14,291 nucleotides of DNA. Source: JAZKBN01 sp040388605. Lineage in GTDB: Bacteria > Bacteroidota > Bacteroidia > Cytophagales > Flexibacteraceae. This document shows, piece after piece, positions 13,071 through 14,291 of this stretch. Where the stretch lies: positions 1 through 14,291 of the forward strand of contig JAZKBN010000092.1 in NCBI GenBank assembly GCA_040388605.1, written 5' to 3'. The stretch's first letter is position 1. The number at the start of each line of letters is the position of its first letter. Below the pieces are notes generated by a model that worked only from the letters and a program-made list of their open reading frames with translations, did not search any database and was not told the DNA's origin. Both the position numbers and the translations under genes were made by a program.

Positions 13071-14291
13071 CTAAAGCTTGCGAAGAACTACCTTTTCCAG
13101 CTTCATTACCTGTGCATCGGGCTTATCAATCACGCTCAGGTGCAAGGTATGTTCACCGGGGCCAAGGTGCACCGCGCCCACCATGGTCGGCTCGGGCAAG
13201 GTTGTCGATTTTCTTTCGGCCTTACCCTTCAGGAAGCGGCTTCCGTCAATTTCTACCAGGCATGCGGCAGGGCGGCAGCCTTCAACGCCGCTGCTGTAAA
13301 CCTGTATCTGGTAATTGCCTTCTTCCCGCAGTGCGAATTTCCATTGGGGCATTTGCTCGCGATCTGTCCAGTTTTCAAGCATTACGTGCTTATAATACTG
13401 CTTCAGCTTAAAGCCGTCTGCCGATGGTAAAAGCTCGGCGAAGGGCGCCGTGAGCTCTATTACAGTATCTATGGGGGCGTAAACCGGCACCATGCTTTTC
13501 AGCTTGGGAATGCCTTCGCAATCTATACGTATAACTGCGGCATCGGCCTCGGGGTTTTCAACGGGCAGCTTTATTACAATCTGGTTATTGCGCAGGCTGT
13601 AGGTAAGGCTCTGACCCTTGGGGCCGAGCAGCTTAATATTCTGTATGTTGTTCTCAATGGCGGGTATGCGCAGAATGCCGTCGGTCGGGAAGGTGAACAC
13701 ATGCAGGTAAATACTGTTGCCTTTCAATGTGCTGCGCCCGTAAAATGGCAGACGCTCAAACAGGCCGGGGCTTGTGTTGTAAATGCTTTCGCCATAACGG
13801 CTAAGCCAGCGGCCAACAGTATTCATCCTGATTTTATATTCATCGGGAATATCACCCTGCGGAGAAAGGGCGGTGTTCAGCAAAATGTTGCCGCCTTTAC
13901 CGGCAGCATCTGCAAGGTCGCGTATCAGTTCGCGGCTGCTGATATAATTTTCTTCATCGGCATCGTAACCGAGTGTGCGGGTGTTGCTGAAGGTTTTAAG
14001 CACCTCGAAAGGAGCAGGTGTGCCGTCGGCATGTTTCGGGGCTTCAGACGGGACCTGCAATTCAGGCGTTTGAAAATCGCCGACGGTGGTGCTGCCTCGC
14101 AGGAGCAGGCGGTTATTAATCAGCACATCGGGAATTTTGGCAACCAGCTTTTCGTGCAGGGCGGTGGCCCATGTGCTGTCGGGCTGCTGCTCAAGGTCGC
14201 CGTCGAACCAGAAAAGTACGGGGCGGTATTTGGCGGCAATATCAAGCACTTCGGCGCTAACGCGTTCTTTCCAGAGTGTCCAGTTGTGAAT
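13071..14291 (-). CDS. Alpha-L-fucosidase (GH29), C-terminal 406 residues; 5' end outside the window
   Basis: The frame is open to the right edge of the window (first visible residues IHNWTLWKERV), so the N-terminal part, including the signal peptide expected of an exported glycosidase, is missing. The enzyme hydrolyses terminal alpha-L-fucose from glycans. The fragment contains the end of the catalytic barrel: PVLFWFDGD, where the Asp at fragment residue 30 is the expected nucleophile, and GGNILLNTALSPQGDIPDE (about 132-150). Next comes the family's C-terminal beta-sandwich (about 179-260), and finally an extra module (about 296-406) with WKFALREEGNYQIQVYSS, LVEIDGSRFL and HLGPGEHTLHLSV, which resembles a CBM35-like jelly-roll carbohydrate-binding domain. 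The GTG at 14247-14249 is internal, not a start. The visible 3' end has no strong terminator, so transcription may continue into the 122-residue gene. Confidence 0.88.
   Translation of the reverse strand: MHNWTLWKERVSAEVLDIAAKYRPVLFWFDGDLEQQPDSTWATALHEKLVAKIPDVLINNRLLLRGSTTVGDFQTPELQVPSEAPKHADGTPAPFEVLKTFSNTRTLGYDADEENYISSRELIRDLADAAGKGGNILLNTALSPQGDIPDEYKIRMNTVGRWLSRYGESIYNTSPGLFERLPFYGRSTLKGNSIYLHVFTFPTDGILRIPAIENNIQNIKLLGPKGQSLTYSLRNNQIVIKLPVENPEADAAVIRIDCEGIPKLKSMVPVYAPIDTVIELTAPFAELLPSADGFKLKQYYKHVMLENWTDREQMPQWKFALREEGNYQIQVYSSGVEGCRPAACLVEIDGSRFLKGKAERKSTTLPEPTMVGAVHLGPGEHTLHLSVIDKPDAQVMKLEKVVLRKL

Overview
The window looks like a chromosomal segment of a member of the Bacteroidota. 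The evidence is a textbook Bacteroidota promoter (TTTG, 19 bases, TACCTTTG) in front of a tRNA without encoded CCA, start codons with little or no Shine-Dalgarno signal, and protein families typical of the phylum (DUF2807 head-GIN protein, DUF6766 membrane protein, a 122-residue Bacteroidota-type hypothetical). I see no integrase, transposase, CRISPR array or rRNA.

Layout from left to right. Positions 1-640 hold a decayed DUF6766 membrane-protein gene (minus strand). At 640-822 there is a tRNA-Pro(GGG) with its own promoter and terminator, directly downstream of a 1350-residue DUF4011 / Upf1-like superfamily 1 helicase (816-4868, minus) whose C-terminus looks like a worn Vsr/MTES_1575 endonuclease domain. 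At 5094-6733 lie three plus-strand, A+T-rich genes of unknown function, the last a probable lipoprotein. They converge, across a hairpin terminator zone, on an 807-residue minus-strand protein (6872-9295). It has an N-terminal LOTUS/OST-HTH-like RNA-binding domain, about 400 residues of disordered Gln/Asn/Gly/Arg/Asp/Tyr-rich sequence, and a C-terminal DUF3825 domain. A 557-base intergenic region with a divergent promoter candidate separates it from a secreted DUF2807 protein (9853-10578, plus). That gene converges through a strong hairpin on a crotonase-family enoyl-CoA hydratase (10696-11478, minus). Then come an orphan lipoprotein (11808-12521, plus), a small conserved cytoplasmic protein (12638-13006, minus) and the 3' part of a GH29 alpha-L-fucosidase gene (13071 to the right edge, minus).

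Functionally this is mostly a mosaic of single genes separated by promoters and hairpins rather than one operon. The only likely co-transcribed sets are 5840-6733 and, possibly, the fucosidase with the 122-residue gene. The most unusual item is the LOTUS - disordered - DUF3825 protein, whose architecture recalls eukaryotic RNA-granule proteins. It stands near a helicase of a type linked to anti-phage defence, with A+T-rich orphan genes between them. Whether these form one system is an open inference: orientation and terminators argue against a single transcript.
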